From: Craterostigma plantagineum
Taxonomy: Eukaryota; Streptophyta; Magnoliopsida; Lamiales; Linderniaceae
Direction: 5' to 3'
Length of the DNA: 64,000 nt
NCBI GenBank assembly: GCA_027422505.1
Contig: JAPQWV010000017.1
Span: 19,655,501-19,719,500, forward strand
Shown here piece by piece: positions 1 through 10,600 of the stretch (position 1 is the first letter of the stretch; each line of letters starts with the position of its first letter). Below the pieces are notes generated by a model. It was not told where the DNA came from and ran no database searches. It saw only the letters and a program-made list of their open reading frames with translations. Both the position numbers and the translations under genes were made by a program.

Positions 1-1782
1 ATTAAACAGATTTAAAAAATTCTTCCCATTCTGATACTGCTTGTTTAACAGTGTCAAATTCAGTCCATTTTTCACCATTAAAAATTTCAGAGATTTCTGG
101 TCTTCCACAGCATCCATAAAATGTAGACAGAGAGTTGCATTCGATCGATGATACAATTTGTGTTTGGGCTCGTGCAAGCTCGAGCCACCAGTTCTTGAGT
201 CTGTGGTCACTAGTCTGAATTCCCACCCACAACAGCGGGGAGAGTTTCCAGACGTTATGTGCTCTATCACATCTGTCGGGATTTGGTGTGCCTAAGCTCG
301 CTGGAGCTGGCCGAAAAGTCGCCGGAAAAGAGGTCACTTGATCACTGTAAATGAAGAACTGAAGAGCTGGAAAATTGCTAAGTTTGAAGTGTTAAGCAGC
401 GATTTAATATAGGCCGTCGATCGATCTGCGTGCGTGATCTGAGGGTGAATATTCAATCTGTGAAGATTAAATCTGGGACGTTAGATGAGGCGCGAATTGA
501 GATCGACGGATGAGATTAATCGCTGGAAAAGTCGTTTAGCACTTCTATAAGTGAAAGAAGGATTTCTTCATAAGCTCTGATCAGCTGTGGGCCGTTGGAT
601 GTAATGGAAGTCAGATCGAACGGTTGATAGGGAGTGCGATTTAAAACACCTGAAGCTGCTCATTATAAATACTAGAATTTATAGTTCGATGAGTCGACTT
701 CACGAGCTTGTAACTTTCTCTAGAGTGCGAATTAGCGAACGTTGTTAACTAGGGTGGTTTGGTAGTAGACTTGAAGCTCTGTAAAACTCTAGTTGGTGGA
801 TAATCAAAAGGAGCGCTCTGGTCCGTGGATGTAGGCGAAGATCGCCGAACCACGTTAATTCTCTGTCTCATTTCAGTGTGTTTTTCGGTTCTGTTTCTGA
901 GCTGATTTGAGCTGCGATTGCTCGAATTGAGCTGATCGATCGGTGAGCGAGCTGTGGCGAGTCGATTGCAACAGGAATCTCAACAACATCTAAAGAAAAT
1001 ATGTTCAAGCTGCTCCACTTCCTCCCCACACCAACTGCAAATCGGATCAATATCAATGCCTTTCTTCTTCAAGTTCTCCTTAGTGGGCAGTACATATGAA
1101 TGGCCTTCCAGAGGAAGTGTTTGAGTTTATTCTTAATCTTCAGATTCCATGTGATCGACCACATTTGTCTCAGTGCTTGTCCTCTATCGCTGCTCTCCAC
1201 GCCCAGCCTATGTCTCCACATGATTGCCTTATAAGCCGATAGAACACTAAATTTTCCACATTTTTCCAAGCCCCAGATAAGAATGTCTTTAGGTCCATGA
1301 GCCTTGATTGGAACAGCTTCGATAATCTCGGCTAGCTCCGTAGGCACAATGGATCTAATCACATCATTCCAGCTTGTACCATCTTCATTAAGGAGTTCAG
1401 AAACCCATGTGAACTGTAAAACAGTCTGATTGGGCGGATGTGGCACAAATCCTGGTACATCTTGAAGCCAAGGAGAGCTCTCCAAATCTTAATGTCATTA
1501 CCACTTCCCACCTTGAATCTGACCCCGCATTTGATAACATATAAAGCCTTGTGCCATGATCTCCAGAGCCATGAAGCCGATGCGGGGCATGGAGCATCAA
1601 GTAGGTGCAGCTGAGGGAAATATTTAGCCTTGAACACTTTGAACATGAGGGAATTGGGTTGAGTGAAAATCCTCCAAAGTTGCTTCCCAATTAGGGCATC
1701 GTTGAATCTAAGTAGATCATGAAAACCGAGACCACCTTCCGCTTTAGGCCAAGTAAGATGAGTCCAAGCCCAGGTTTGGAGG
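1..1782 (-). mobile_element. LINE (non-LTR retrotransposon), 3' part, decayed and interrupted
   Basis: Read on the minus strand from about 1782 to the window edge, broken frames give the end of a plant L1-type LINE ORF2. A W-PK-EGGLGF-D block at 1700-1770 is followed by FKAKYFP and SWLWRSW near 1560-1640, then the pre-zinc-finger region at 1070-1490. A zinc-finger-like stretch (C-x2-C then H-x4-C) lies at about 985-1045, and the terminal WKLSPLLW and NGEKWTEFD blocks lie in 2-275. Several frameshifts separate the blocks, so it is dead. The upstream endonuclease and polymerase core are absent, a 5' truncation typical of LINEs. The zinc finger is split by a solo LTR at 274-985, and the reading continues across that insertion once it is ignored. 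The left end lies outside the window. Confidence 0.85.
274..985 (+). mobile_element. solo LTR inserted in the LINE
   Basis: This 712-bp segment starts TGTCGGGATT and ends ATCTCAACA, the TG...CA termini of an LTR. It is flanked by the 5-bp direct repeat ACATC at 269-273 and 986-990. Ignoring it rejoins the LINE zinc-finger frame exactly at the final Cys. A TATAAATA at about 665 suggests plus orientation. No gag or pol lies inside, so it is best read as the product of LTR-LTR recombination. The family is unknown and no sister copy is visible here. Confidence 0.8.
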
Positions 1783-2312
1783 TTTAGGCCAAGTAAGACG
1801 AGACCTTCCTTCCGCTTTTGCTATATCATCGTCGTTCACAAGGTAAGGTGTAAACGAGTTGAGTGTATTTTTACTATGAGCTTTTTATGTTTTCCTAAGA
1901 CGAGGTTTATAATAATGAAATATTTCATGAAAATTTTGCATCTTTTATTTTGGAAATAAATTCACTGAAAAGAAAAAGGACAATGTCATCAATCCGCATC
2001 AGTTCTAATCTATCCATTATGAATGATTTATTAGAAGAAAAATCAAATATCCTAACAATTAACTAATTATCAGCATGTTATTTATTGCCTGTATTGCTGT
2101 CATCATACAAAGGAGGTTATACATGATCTCTCGTTTTGGTTAGTATCTTCAGACCATATATCACAAAATTACAAAGCAAAAGGAAAAGAAAAAAACAAGA
2201 AGCGCCATATTACCTAATCATTATTCAGTAAATATTTTTTTTTTAAAAAATATTACTTTGACAATTAGCTGATTTTTCTCTCCAGCAAAAAGAAACCCGC
2301 CGGAGTAAAAAA
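1783..2312. other. intergenic, no gene seen
   Basis: AT-rich DNA. The left edge holds a short imperfect duplication (AGGCCAAGTAAGA at about 1745 and 1788). It otherwise forms the 3' flank of the small minus-strand gene. No coding or RNA signal was recognised. Confidence 0.6.
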
Positions 2313-2639
2313 TCACTCAGGCAAACGTTTCCCATCGGAATCGTACAAAATCCTGCCGGAAAAATTCAACGGACGGCACTTCTCTCCTCTGATAATAGTC
2401 TTCTTCCAAACGGCGTCGTCCTCATCATCACCACCTTCTTCTCCATAGCCATCCTTCACTTTTCTCCACGAAATCTTCTTCGTCATAAGAAGTGCTCTGC
2501 TGCTTAAGCTGCTGTGCATCTCTTTGATCGACGGCTTAGCTTTCTTACTAAATCCCAACCCTTTGATCTTCTTCTTATTACCTCCTTGTGAGCCACAGAT
2601 GAACCATGACACGGAAAACACAGAGAAGAAAACTGCCAT
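2313..2639 (-). CDS. small conserved plant protein, function unknown (108 aa)
   Basis: A single-exon 108-residue ORF. Residues 1-17 are hydrophobic and could be a membrane anchor or signal segment. A Lys-rich basic stretch covers about 21-60 and an acidic patch (EEGGDDEDD) lies near 68-76. The C-terminal motif is W-KTI-GEKC-PL-FSG-I-YDS-G. I recall this C-terminal pattern from small unnamed plant proteins of similar length, so I treat it as a real gene rather than a chance ORF. The frame is uninterrupted. An AT-rich TATTTAT stretch about 60 bp upstream of the ATG (minus strand, near 2700) could be a TATA element. No function can be assigned. Its neighbours are transposon remnants on both sides. 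Confidence 0.7.
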   Translation of the reverse strand: MAVFFSVFSVSWFICGSQGGNKKKIKGLGFSKKAKPSIKEMHSSLSSRALLMTKKISWRKVKDGYGEEGGDDEDDAVWKKTIIRGEKCRPLNFSGRILYDSDGKRLPE

Positions 2640-3130
2640 TATTCAGTTCTTGCTTTCACAAAATATTACTATAGAAATAAATTATTTATGTAGGCTTCAT
2701 AAATAGGCGCAGCACTAGACTACGTTAGTGGAAGCTGCTTTCTAATTAATTATATAATGTTTTCGACTTGGAAAGTTGGAATGTCGTGTACATTGGGGTG
2801 ATATCAACGTATATGGTTTCACTTATTCTACAGCGAAATTAATTACTACAATAAATTATATAAATATCTTTTACTATATTGACTTGCTATTGCGCGATAT
2901 TAACTTCCCATTTTTTTTCGACGAGGTAATGTGAAATTCATTTATGGCCCCGTTATCCATTTGAAATTCGGATTTCCCCCAAATCTTCCGTTTGACAATC
3001 GAGCAGATTTGAATTTCGATTTCGTCCAAATCCGATGTTAAATTTAAACTTTTGCTATTTGCCGGACTTGAAATTCTATGTCAAAGGTGCATTTTTTAAA
3101 TGCAAACTTGAGCCCGTAATGAACTTTCGT

Positions 3131-3131
3131 A

Positions 3132-3167
<36 letters not shown>

Positions 3168-3240
3168 TAATAATATAATAATAATAGTAAGAATAATAAA
3201 TAATAACAATAAATAAGAATAAGAATAAAATAATAATTAT
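3131..3240. repeat. (AAT)n microsatellite, imperfect
   Basis: About 110 bp of AAT/ATA repeats with small interruptions, followed by more A/T-rich sequence to about 3265. Confidence 0.9.
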
Positions 3241-3265
3241 TATTAGTATTATTATAATAAAAACA

Positions 3266-3470
3266 AGGGGGTGAATGATGAGTCGAACTGACTAGTGAGC
3301 TCGATGAGCCGGCTCGAGCTCGTTAAGGGATCGCAAATGAGCCGGCTTGATCCCGACGAGCTCTTGTCGAGCTCGAGCTCCTTGTTTTTTTATTTATTAT
3401 TTTAATTTTATGTTTGTACTTCTAATTTTTTAAGAAAAAGTTAGAAGTCAAGTTCGACGAGCTTCTCGAA
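3266..3470. repeat. GAGCTCGA-rich block, possible hAT-like MITE remnant
   Basis: Repeated GAGCTCGA/GAGCCGGCTCGAG words at both ends flank an AT-rich centre. The ends are roughly inverted to one another (GAGCTCGAGCTC near 3375 and CGAACTCAAGCTCGAAC near 3468). The composition resembles non-autonomous hAT elements. I could not find a clean terminal repeat or 8-bp duplication, so the boundaries are approximate. Confidence 0.4.
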
Positions 3471-4597
3471 CTCAAGCTCGAACTTTATTTTGAAATCCGG
3501 ATTTTGATATCCTAAAGTTTGCCAACAACGGATTTGGATTTGAATTACAATTGTGAATTCATAATTACAAATCATTCGAAGTTCAAATACGCCAATCCAA
3601 ACGCAACCTTATTAGGTGGCGATACGCAACACCAAACTCCGACTAAGTTAGGCCTAGATCCAATCTTTCCCTCGACCTCGATTATCATACAATCCCAATT
3701 TCGGAAAAGGCTCGCCTGCATTACTATGCTATACTTTAACTAAGTTCAGTTTGATTCGAATTTGATCCTCAACGTTAGATATAAAACAACACATGCTTTC
3801 AGTATGAGTATTTCTCATGGTTTGTCCCTACATCATGAGTAAGATTAGGACGATTATGAACATCAACGCCCGATGTGGGACTTTCAACTGGACTAATCCT
3901 CATGGTCCATCCACCCAGTTTAATTTCGATTTGAATCGAATTTGAACATTAACGTCGGCTGTAAGACGATCCTAACTTCTAGTGGGAATAATGGTCATAG
4001 TCTGTCAATGTGGGCACCCCTCCTTCCACCACTACTTTCTTAACTAGTACGTGACTAATGTGGTAGTAAAGGAATAGATTGTCCGAAATTTCGCATTAAA
4101 TTTTTCCTTTGATATAAAGGAATCGTAAAGTTTCATACAAAACGATCGTGAGTTCTAGTTACATAGGAAAGCGTGCATGCGTGTCGAAATAAATCTATCT
4201 ACCGGGCCTCCACGAGGTTACATCCATGCACACACTTCCGTCTCAAAAGCCCCCGGAAGTATCAAAGTTGGCCTCGCGGTGAAAATGATCACGTACCGTG
4301 ATCGCGGGACCTACAACACATAATAACGTGGAATGAGCTATAAAGCTCAGTGTCAAGACACTGACTAAACTTGATCATAATTAAATCTGAATATTAGTGT
4401 CTACTATTGAACTTGATCTAACTTCGAGGAGATTAATTTTCTAGCATGTGTGTAAAAACGAAAAAAGTCAAGGAGTTCAAGTGAGATCGAAGGCATGACC
4501 TCTTTATGGGGATATCATGTGGTCGACCACTTGATATATCATTTGGGGCATTGAATCATCAAAACGTGTTTATATATTTTGAATGTCAAGAAGTATC

Positions 4598-5605
4598 TGT
4601 TGGGCTTAGGCCCATTTTCTGCGTTTGTTGTTTATCCCACACCGGATATATAAGGCATGGGGTTCTCTCTCCTGTATAAGGAGGATTATACCCTGAATTA
4701 TAGGCATACCAACACATTAGAAAGTTATTTGTGTTAACATATCGACGGAAGAATCAACTTTGGATTGTGGCAAGTGCAAGGCAAGAATGTATTGATTCAG
4801 TCGGGGTTACACAAGCCTTTGTAGGGCAAGGAAGTCCCAAAGGCGGTGCTACCAGCGGCACTGAGGAAACAGTTGGTGCGAGCAAATCGGGAGTAAGCGA
4901 TGATGATTGGGAGGAACTGGATTTGAGAGCCGCAAGTGCGATATGACTGTGTCTGGCCAGGAATGTCCTTGCAAATGTGCATAGAATCTCGGAGGCAAAA
5001 GCGTTGTGGGAGAAGCTCGAAGAGTTGTATCAGACTAGAGGAGACTCAAATCGGGTGTGTCTGAAGGAGCAGTTTCATACATTGCGGATGGCTGAAGGTC
5101 AAAGCATCCCAGATCACTTAACCGTTCTCAACGGGATCGTCTCGGAACTGAAATCCATTGGAGTGAAGATTGACGATGAAGACCAGGCCCTGAGACTCAT
5201 TTGGTCTCTTCCACCTTCTTATGAACACATGAAGCCGATCTTGATTCATTGAAATGAGAAGATTGTATTTTCTAAAGTCACCGGTAAACTTCTTGCGGAG
5301 GAGAGAAGGCTAGATGGTGGACGGAACAATTCACCGGAAGATCAAGCTTTGTATGTTGGTGGCGGAAAGAAGAGGAACTCTAGGGGGAAACCAACTGCCA
5401 TTTGTTGGACCTGTGGACAATCTGGGCAAGTGAAAAGAAATTGCCAGAAAGGTGGAGCAGGTTCGGCAAGCAGCTCCAAGTCGGTAAGTGGAGATACTGA
5501 GAAAGACGCTAATTTTGTCTCTCTCTCCGCGGATGAGTTTTTGTAAGAGAGACGAGAGCGTCCTTATGGTTGGACGGAGTTTCGGTAGGGTCGAAATTCC
5601 CAACA
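4598..5605 (+). mobile_element. 1-kb non-autonomous Copia-derived element carrying only gag
   Basis: A 1008-bp unit starts TGTTGGG, ends CCCAACA and is flanked by the perfect 5-bp duplication GTATC (4593-4597 and 5606-5610). The first 115 bp look like the start of a Copia LTR, with a GGATATATAAGG TATA region. The middle is a gag remnant. I see no second full LTR copy, so it is neither a solo LTR nor a normal two-LTR element. It may be a rearranged derivative or a terminal-repeat/GAG type of non-autonomous element. Confidence 0.6.
4731..5546 (+). pseudogene. Copia gag remnant (UBN2-type gag plus mutated zinc knuckle)
   Basis: Three frame pieces cover gag. At 4731-4946 there is a WEELDLRAASAI block; at 4977-5252 the gag core with ALWEKLEELYQT and LPPSYEHMK; at 5349-5546 a zinc knuckle. 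In-frame stops interrupt near 4944 and 5250. The knuckle reads C-x2-C-x4-Q-x4-C, so the zinc-binding His is replaced by Gln. No protease, integrase or reverse transcriptase follows before the element ends. It is dead as a protein gene and belongs to the surrounding 1-kb element. Confidence 0.75.
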
Positions 5606-5610
5606 GTATC

Positions 5611-6166
5611 CCCACACAATAAACAATAAATGGTTTCCACCCTTTAAATTGCTTTTGAGAAAAAAAATTAAAAGATGGGACTATGATTATTGTGATAAAA
5701 CGTGTGGTGATGACATAATACCCTTTAGCATGGGCTATAGGATCAATTCGAAATCAGGTCCCATTAAGGGTTTGATTTCGAATTCCGGCCCTGTTTGAGA
5801 ATTTTTTAGGTTAAAGGACCAATTTTGTGTGGTGTAAAAAAGTGGTACGAAAGATATATGAACTGGTATAGATGATCGTTTTGTGTTACAAACTTTGAAC
5901 ATACTGGTATGTCAAAGCAATAAAGTGATACTGCAGAAAATAAACTGGTACCAGATGATCATAAACTGGTACCGGATTAGTGTTTTGTGGTTCAGAATTT
6001 CAACATACTAGTATGTAAGAGCAATGAAGTGGTACTGCACAAAAATGGGTCCTTAAAACTAAATTTTTTGCCAAGAGGACCTGGATACTAAATGATAATT
6101 GTGGGAGGGCCTAAAAATGCTCCAAATATATAAGCCGTATTAGTGTGTACAACGACTGCAATAGTG
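5611..6166. repeat. unclassified repeat DNA with an internal tandem duplication
   Basis: No gene. A unit of about 82 bp occurs twice, at about 5861-5941 and 5963-6045. Both copies share AACTGGTA, TTTTGTG, CAACATACT-GTATG, GCAAT-AAGTG and TACTGCA. A third partial start (AACTGGTACCAG) sits between them. The sequence has the look of a MITE or LTR fragment, but I could not define its ends. Confidence 0.5.
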
Positions 6167-6174
6167 GTATGCAT

Positions 6175-6758
6175 CATGGTTTTGAAGACCGGACCGGACC
6201 GGCCGGTTCCGACCGAAAACCGGTGAACCGGTCGGAATTCCGGTCCGGTCCCGGTTCGGTCAAGCTTTAATTAAAAAAAAAAGAAAAAATTTCAAAAATC
6301 AAATAAATACTGGCAAAAAGTGAGAAAAATGCATAGATGCGTGTTTGGTCTAGTGGCATAGATGCGTGTTTGGTCGTTCCTAGCCCTGCGTTCGATTCTG
6401 CTTACAACCCATTTAAGTTTTTAATTCATAGTTAAACTATGTGCCCAATATTTTATTTTTATTCATTTTAACCCCTAAATTTAATATAACTTTTGACATC
6501 CTATTTATACCATTATTTTTTACAATTTACTTTTATTCAAATATAATCCTTATTTTTATAAAATTTTATTTGGAAAAATTCATAAAACATGTATATATTC
6601 GATATTATTTGATTGGTTCATTTATAAAACATATATTTATTAAATCTATAGGTACCAGTTTTGTACCGGTTTGATTCCGGTTTTATACCGGTTGAACCAC
6701 TAAATCTTAAACCACTAAAATTTCCGGTCCGGTTCGAAAACCCGATTTCAGAACCTTG
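6175..6758. mobile_element. hAT-superfamily MITE with 8-bp target duplication
   Basis: A 584-bp element has imperfect inverted ends (CATGGTTTTGAAGACCGG at the left; the right end read in reverse is CAAGGTTCTGAAATCGGG). The 8-bp direct repeat GTATGCAT lies on both sides (6167-6174 and 6759-6766). The subterminal DNA is full of CCGGTCCGG/GAACCGGT words and the centre is AT-rich. No transposase ORF is present, so it must have moved in trans. An 8-bp duplication is the hAT signature. Confidence 0.85.
6331..6398 (+). other. tRNA-like Pol III box pair inside the hAT MITE
   Basis: The MITE centre holds TGGTCTAGTGGC (6346-6357), close to an A box, and GTTCGATTC (6390-6398), a perfect B box, about 33 bp apart. 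The 20-bp unit GCATAGATGCGTGTTTGGTC occurs twice just here (6331 and 6356). It does not fold as a full tRNA by eye. It may be a captured SINE or tRNA fragment, or chance. Confidence 0.35.
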
Positions 6759-6766
6759 GTATGCAT

Positions 6767-7686
6767 ATTTAATTGCATGATGTCGTGTGTGTTTTAGTTT
6801 ATTTATTTTTTTACTTATTTTAATGACATGCGAACATTATATTGCAAATAATGGACGACGCTCGTCAACTGCAATTTGTGAAGTCCAGAAACGTAGTCAA
6901 CAAAGATGAGTCATCTTTGATGACTGACTATAACTCTTTTTCTTTCTTTCTTTGTTGTTTAATCGATGAAGTCACAATCGTGTTTGACTAGTTAGAAAAT
7001 TTTGATTTGACTCGTTGACCGCTGCTTCATATATTTTCTTTTCTCAGTCTCACGTCTAGCGTAACACGTAGGACTAAATTCAATTTGAGTTAACTAGATA
7101 TGCTATATTTCCATGGGAATATATTTCAATTACTTGTCCGATTGGCCCGTCGGGCATTGGACCACTTAAACACAATGGGCTTGTTGGTGAGTCTATTCTT
7201 AGTATGTTTCGCATAGTGCAATTGCAAATATATTTTAAATTTTTAAATAAGTAAATTATTAATTAAGTGTTTTAAAAATAAAATTTTAAATAAAAATTAT
7301 TGTAATAAATTAAAATATCAAGGGCAAAATTTGTAAAAATACTTGACAAATCAATCGGTAGTTTTTAGACCCATATGCTCTTTATATCAGACTATAGATA
7401 TGTATTTGAAATTTAGACCTTGTTAAGAAAATTCGATTATATACACGTCCTTATACGACAAATCGAATTTAGACCTAGTTAAGAAAATTCGATTATATAA
7501 CGTCCTTAATACGACAAATTACGATTTGGGTTCGTGTAGTCTTCGAAAGGTTATCAACAAACAAATAGCAATAATAAAAAGCAAGAATATTAGACAATTC
7601 AGATCGTGGTTCTCCCAATCAATAAAAAAAAAAAAATCGCGGTAAACTAATAATAGCTATATATATTAACAACTAATTATATATAA
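6767..7686. other. 3' flank of the NIP gene, no gene seen
   Basis: AT-rich intergenic DNA. A tandem duplication of about 55 bp lies at about 7411-7463 and 7467-7520; both copies carry TTTAGACC, GTTAAGAAAATTCGATTATAT and CGTCCTTA-ACGACAAAT. No ORF of interest. Confidence 0.6.
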
Positions 7687-10600
7687 TCAGTTAAGTTGAA
7701 CACCATCATCATTACGTGTAGCTGCTTTTGTTTTGAGCAGCTGAGAAATGGGCTTGGTAGTGACTCTCATGAGATTGTACGCAAATCCTCCTAAGATGGC
7801 TCCAACGAGGGGGCCCACAACATAAATCCACAGTCCTCGGTATTCCCTTCTCACGAAGGCCGGGCCTATGCTTCTAGCCGGGTTCATCGAAGCCCCCGAA
7901 ACTTGCCTGAAAAAATAGCCGACAAAATATATTTCAGTGCATGCTGAATGATCTGTTGGGAAAAGGTGTGAATGAAATAACCTAAGAGGTGCAAAATTAA
8001 TCCTACGAGGTACGATTGAAAAGGTTACTAATTAACCAAAAGGTATATGTGAATTCCTAAACATAATGTTGCATTTCTTCATGAATAGACACATGCAAAA
8101 GAACACTTCTCTTTGTAATGAACTCCTACACCTATAAATACCCCACATGAGTTATCATTAAAGATCATTCAAAAAGCATTAAAAATTCTCTACATTTCAT
8201 TCATATCACTTGTGTTCTTGTTAGTCCCAAAGCAAGAGTATTTGTTCGTCGAAGTTTGGCGTATTTGAGATACCGCTATATTCCAAACGTAAGTCGTTGT
8301 ATCTCGGAGGCGTTTACCGTAAACCGTGGGTATTAGCGGGGTAATTTCGTCTTCATGAGAGCGTGTATCACGTGCCTCGACTTGTGATTTGTTTACACCA
8401 TTACGCTGAAATTTATATTTGCTGCTTCGCTCGAAGATAAAGGCGCTAACCAACGGAGAACTTACAATTGAAGACGAAATTATATATTCTATTTACTGTT
8501 GGTCTGAAGCAAGCAAGCTGCTTGAACAAGTGACGGCGAGGTCAATATGGGAAGCAAGCAGGTGACTAAATTAAAGCAAGCTCCTCATCGTTTCAACAAG
8601 TGACTACGAGATCAATCTGCGAAGCAAGATATACTACGATGACAACCGACGATAATCACAATGCGACGTCGTCTACCGCCCACATCGTTCCCATGGTGAC
8701 GACCGCTCCTATGCATGGCGAAAGACCGAAATTCGGCGGCGCCGACTTCAAAAGGTGGCAACAAAAAATGTTGTTTTATCTTACAACTCTATCTCTTTCT
8801 CGATTTCTTTCGGAGGACCCGATGACCGTTCCCGAAGATGAGACCGACGCTCAAAAGCGTGCGGCCTCAGATGCATGGCATCATAGTGATTTCTTGTGTA
8901 GAAATTACATTCTAAACGGACTAGACGATTCCCTTTACAATGTCTATAGTCCGATTGAAACGGCAAAGGAATTATGGAATTCTTTGGAGGTAAAGTACAA
9001 ATCGGAAGATGCCGAGATTAAGAAATTTCTCGTCGGCAAATTCCTGAACTACGTAATGGTCGACACCAAATCGGTGGTGAGTCAAGTGCAAGAAATTCAG
9101 ATTATCTTCACGACTTGTCGGCGGAAAAACTAATCGTGAACGAGGCTTTTCAAGTGGCCGCAATAATTGAAAAATTGCCGCCCATGTGGAAAGAATTCAA
9201 GAACTATCTTATGCATAAACGTAAGGAAATGCGACTTGAAGATTTGATAGTTCGACTCCGGATTGAGGAAGACAACCGAAAATCCGAAGCAAAGGCGAAG
9301 CGAAGTGAGTTCGAGGCTAAGGCAAATTTGGCCGAGCCAATTTTCAACAAAAAACGCAAGCAACCCACGGGTGGTAAGTCCACGGGTGGTAAGCAACCCC
9401 AAGCAAGCTTCAAGAAGTTTAAAGGAAGCTGCTATAATTGTGGTAAATCTGGGCATCTTGCAAAAGACTGCCGTCTCCCAAAGAAAGTTAGAGAAAGCGC
9501 TCATATGGTTGAGAACAAATCAATTCACAATGATTTATCAGAACAAGACCTCACGGCCGTGATCCAAGAAGTTAATTTGGTTGATAATCCACGAGAATGG
9601 TGGATCGATACGGGAGCAACTCGGCACATTTGCGCCGATAAAAATATGTTTTCGTCCTACACCCCGACTGACGGAAGGAAGCTATTCATGGGAAACTCTT
9701 CGACATCTGACGTCGTGGGGACAGGTAAGGTGGTGCTAAAAATGACATCGGGCAAAGAATTAACGCTAACGGACGTGCTGCATGTCCCATACATCCGGAA
9801 CAATTTGGTGTCAGGAGCTCTTTTGAGCAAAGCCGGCTTTAGATTAGTCTTTGAATCTGATAAGTTTGTTTTGACTAAGAATGGTATCTTCTTAGCTAAA
9901 GGGTACCTAAATGAGGGCCTTTTTAAGATGAATGTAATGAATGTAATCCGCCAAGAGGCGAAGAATAAAGAAAGTATTTCTTATTTGTTGGAGTGTTCTA
10001 ATCTTTGGCATGATAGACTTGGACACGTAAACTTTAACACAATTAAAAGATTGGTGAATCTAGATTTGATACCAAAAGTTAAAATCGATTCTCACAACAA
10101 GTGCGAAACTTGTGTTGAAGCAAAAATGGTAAAAGCACCGGTTAAGCCGGTGGCTAGAAGCACGAATCCACTCGAATTAATTCACACCGATATTTGTGAT
10201 TTGAAATTTGTGCAAACTCGAGGTGGAATGAAATACTTTATAACATTTATTGATGATTGCACAAGGTACTGCTATGTCTACTTACTAAAGAGTAAAGACG
10301 AAGCTTTAGATGCTTTTAAAAGGTATAAAGCAGAGGTCGAGAACCAACTCACTCGAAAAATTAAAGCAATTAGAAGCGATCGCGGAGGCGAGTATGTAGC
10401 CCCGTTTGACGAAATATGCAAAGAGTCTGGTATTATTCATCAAAAAACGGCACCATACTCACCTCAATCTAACGGAATAGCCGAAAGAAAGAATCGAACT
10501 CTAAAGGAGATGATGAATGCGCTTTTAGTCAGCTCGGGTCTACCCCAAAATTTGTGGGGGGAAGCGATTCTTTCAGCAAATTATATACTGAATAAAATAC

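Larger units (their letters stand above)
2640..4592. other. intergenic repeats, no gene seen
   Basis: Upstream flank of the small gene, then AT-rich DNA holding a trinucleotide repeat and a GAGCTC-rich block (listed separately). From about 3740 to 4010 there are two degenerate copies of a unit with AATTTGA-C-T-AACGT and a following 'CTAACTTCTAGTGG'-like tail. A related tail occurs at about 55155-55185. This looks like old dispersed repeat DNA. Short ORFs here show no recognisable domain. Confidence 0.5.

Noticed and set aside
6331..6398. A tRNA gene
   Set aside because: Only the A- and B-box words fit; no acceptor stem or anticodon arm could be drawn.
8190..8453. 87-codon minus ORF, repeated in similar form at 13332-13616
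   Set aside because: Lies in both LTRs of the NIP-intron Copia; not a gene.
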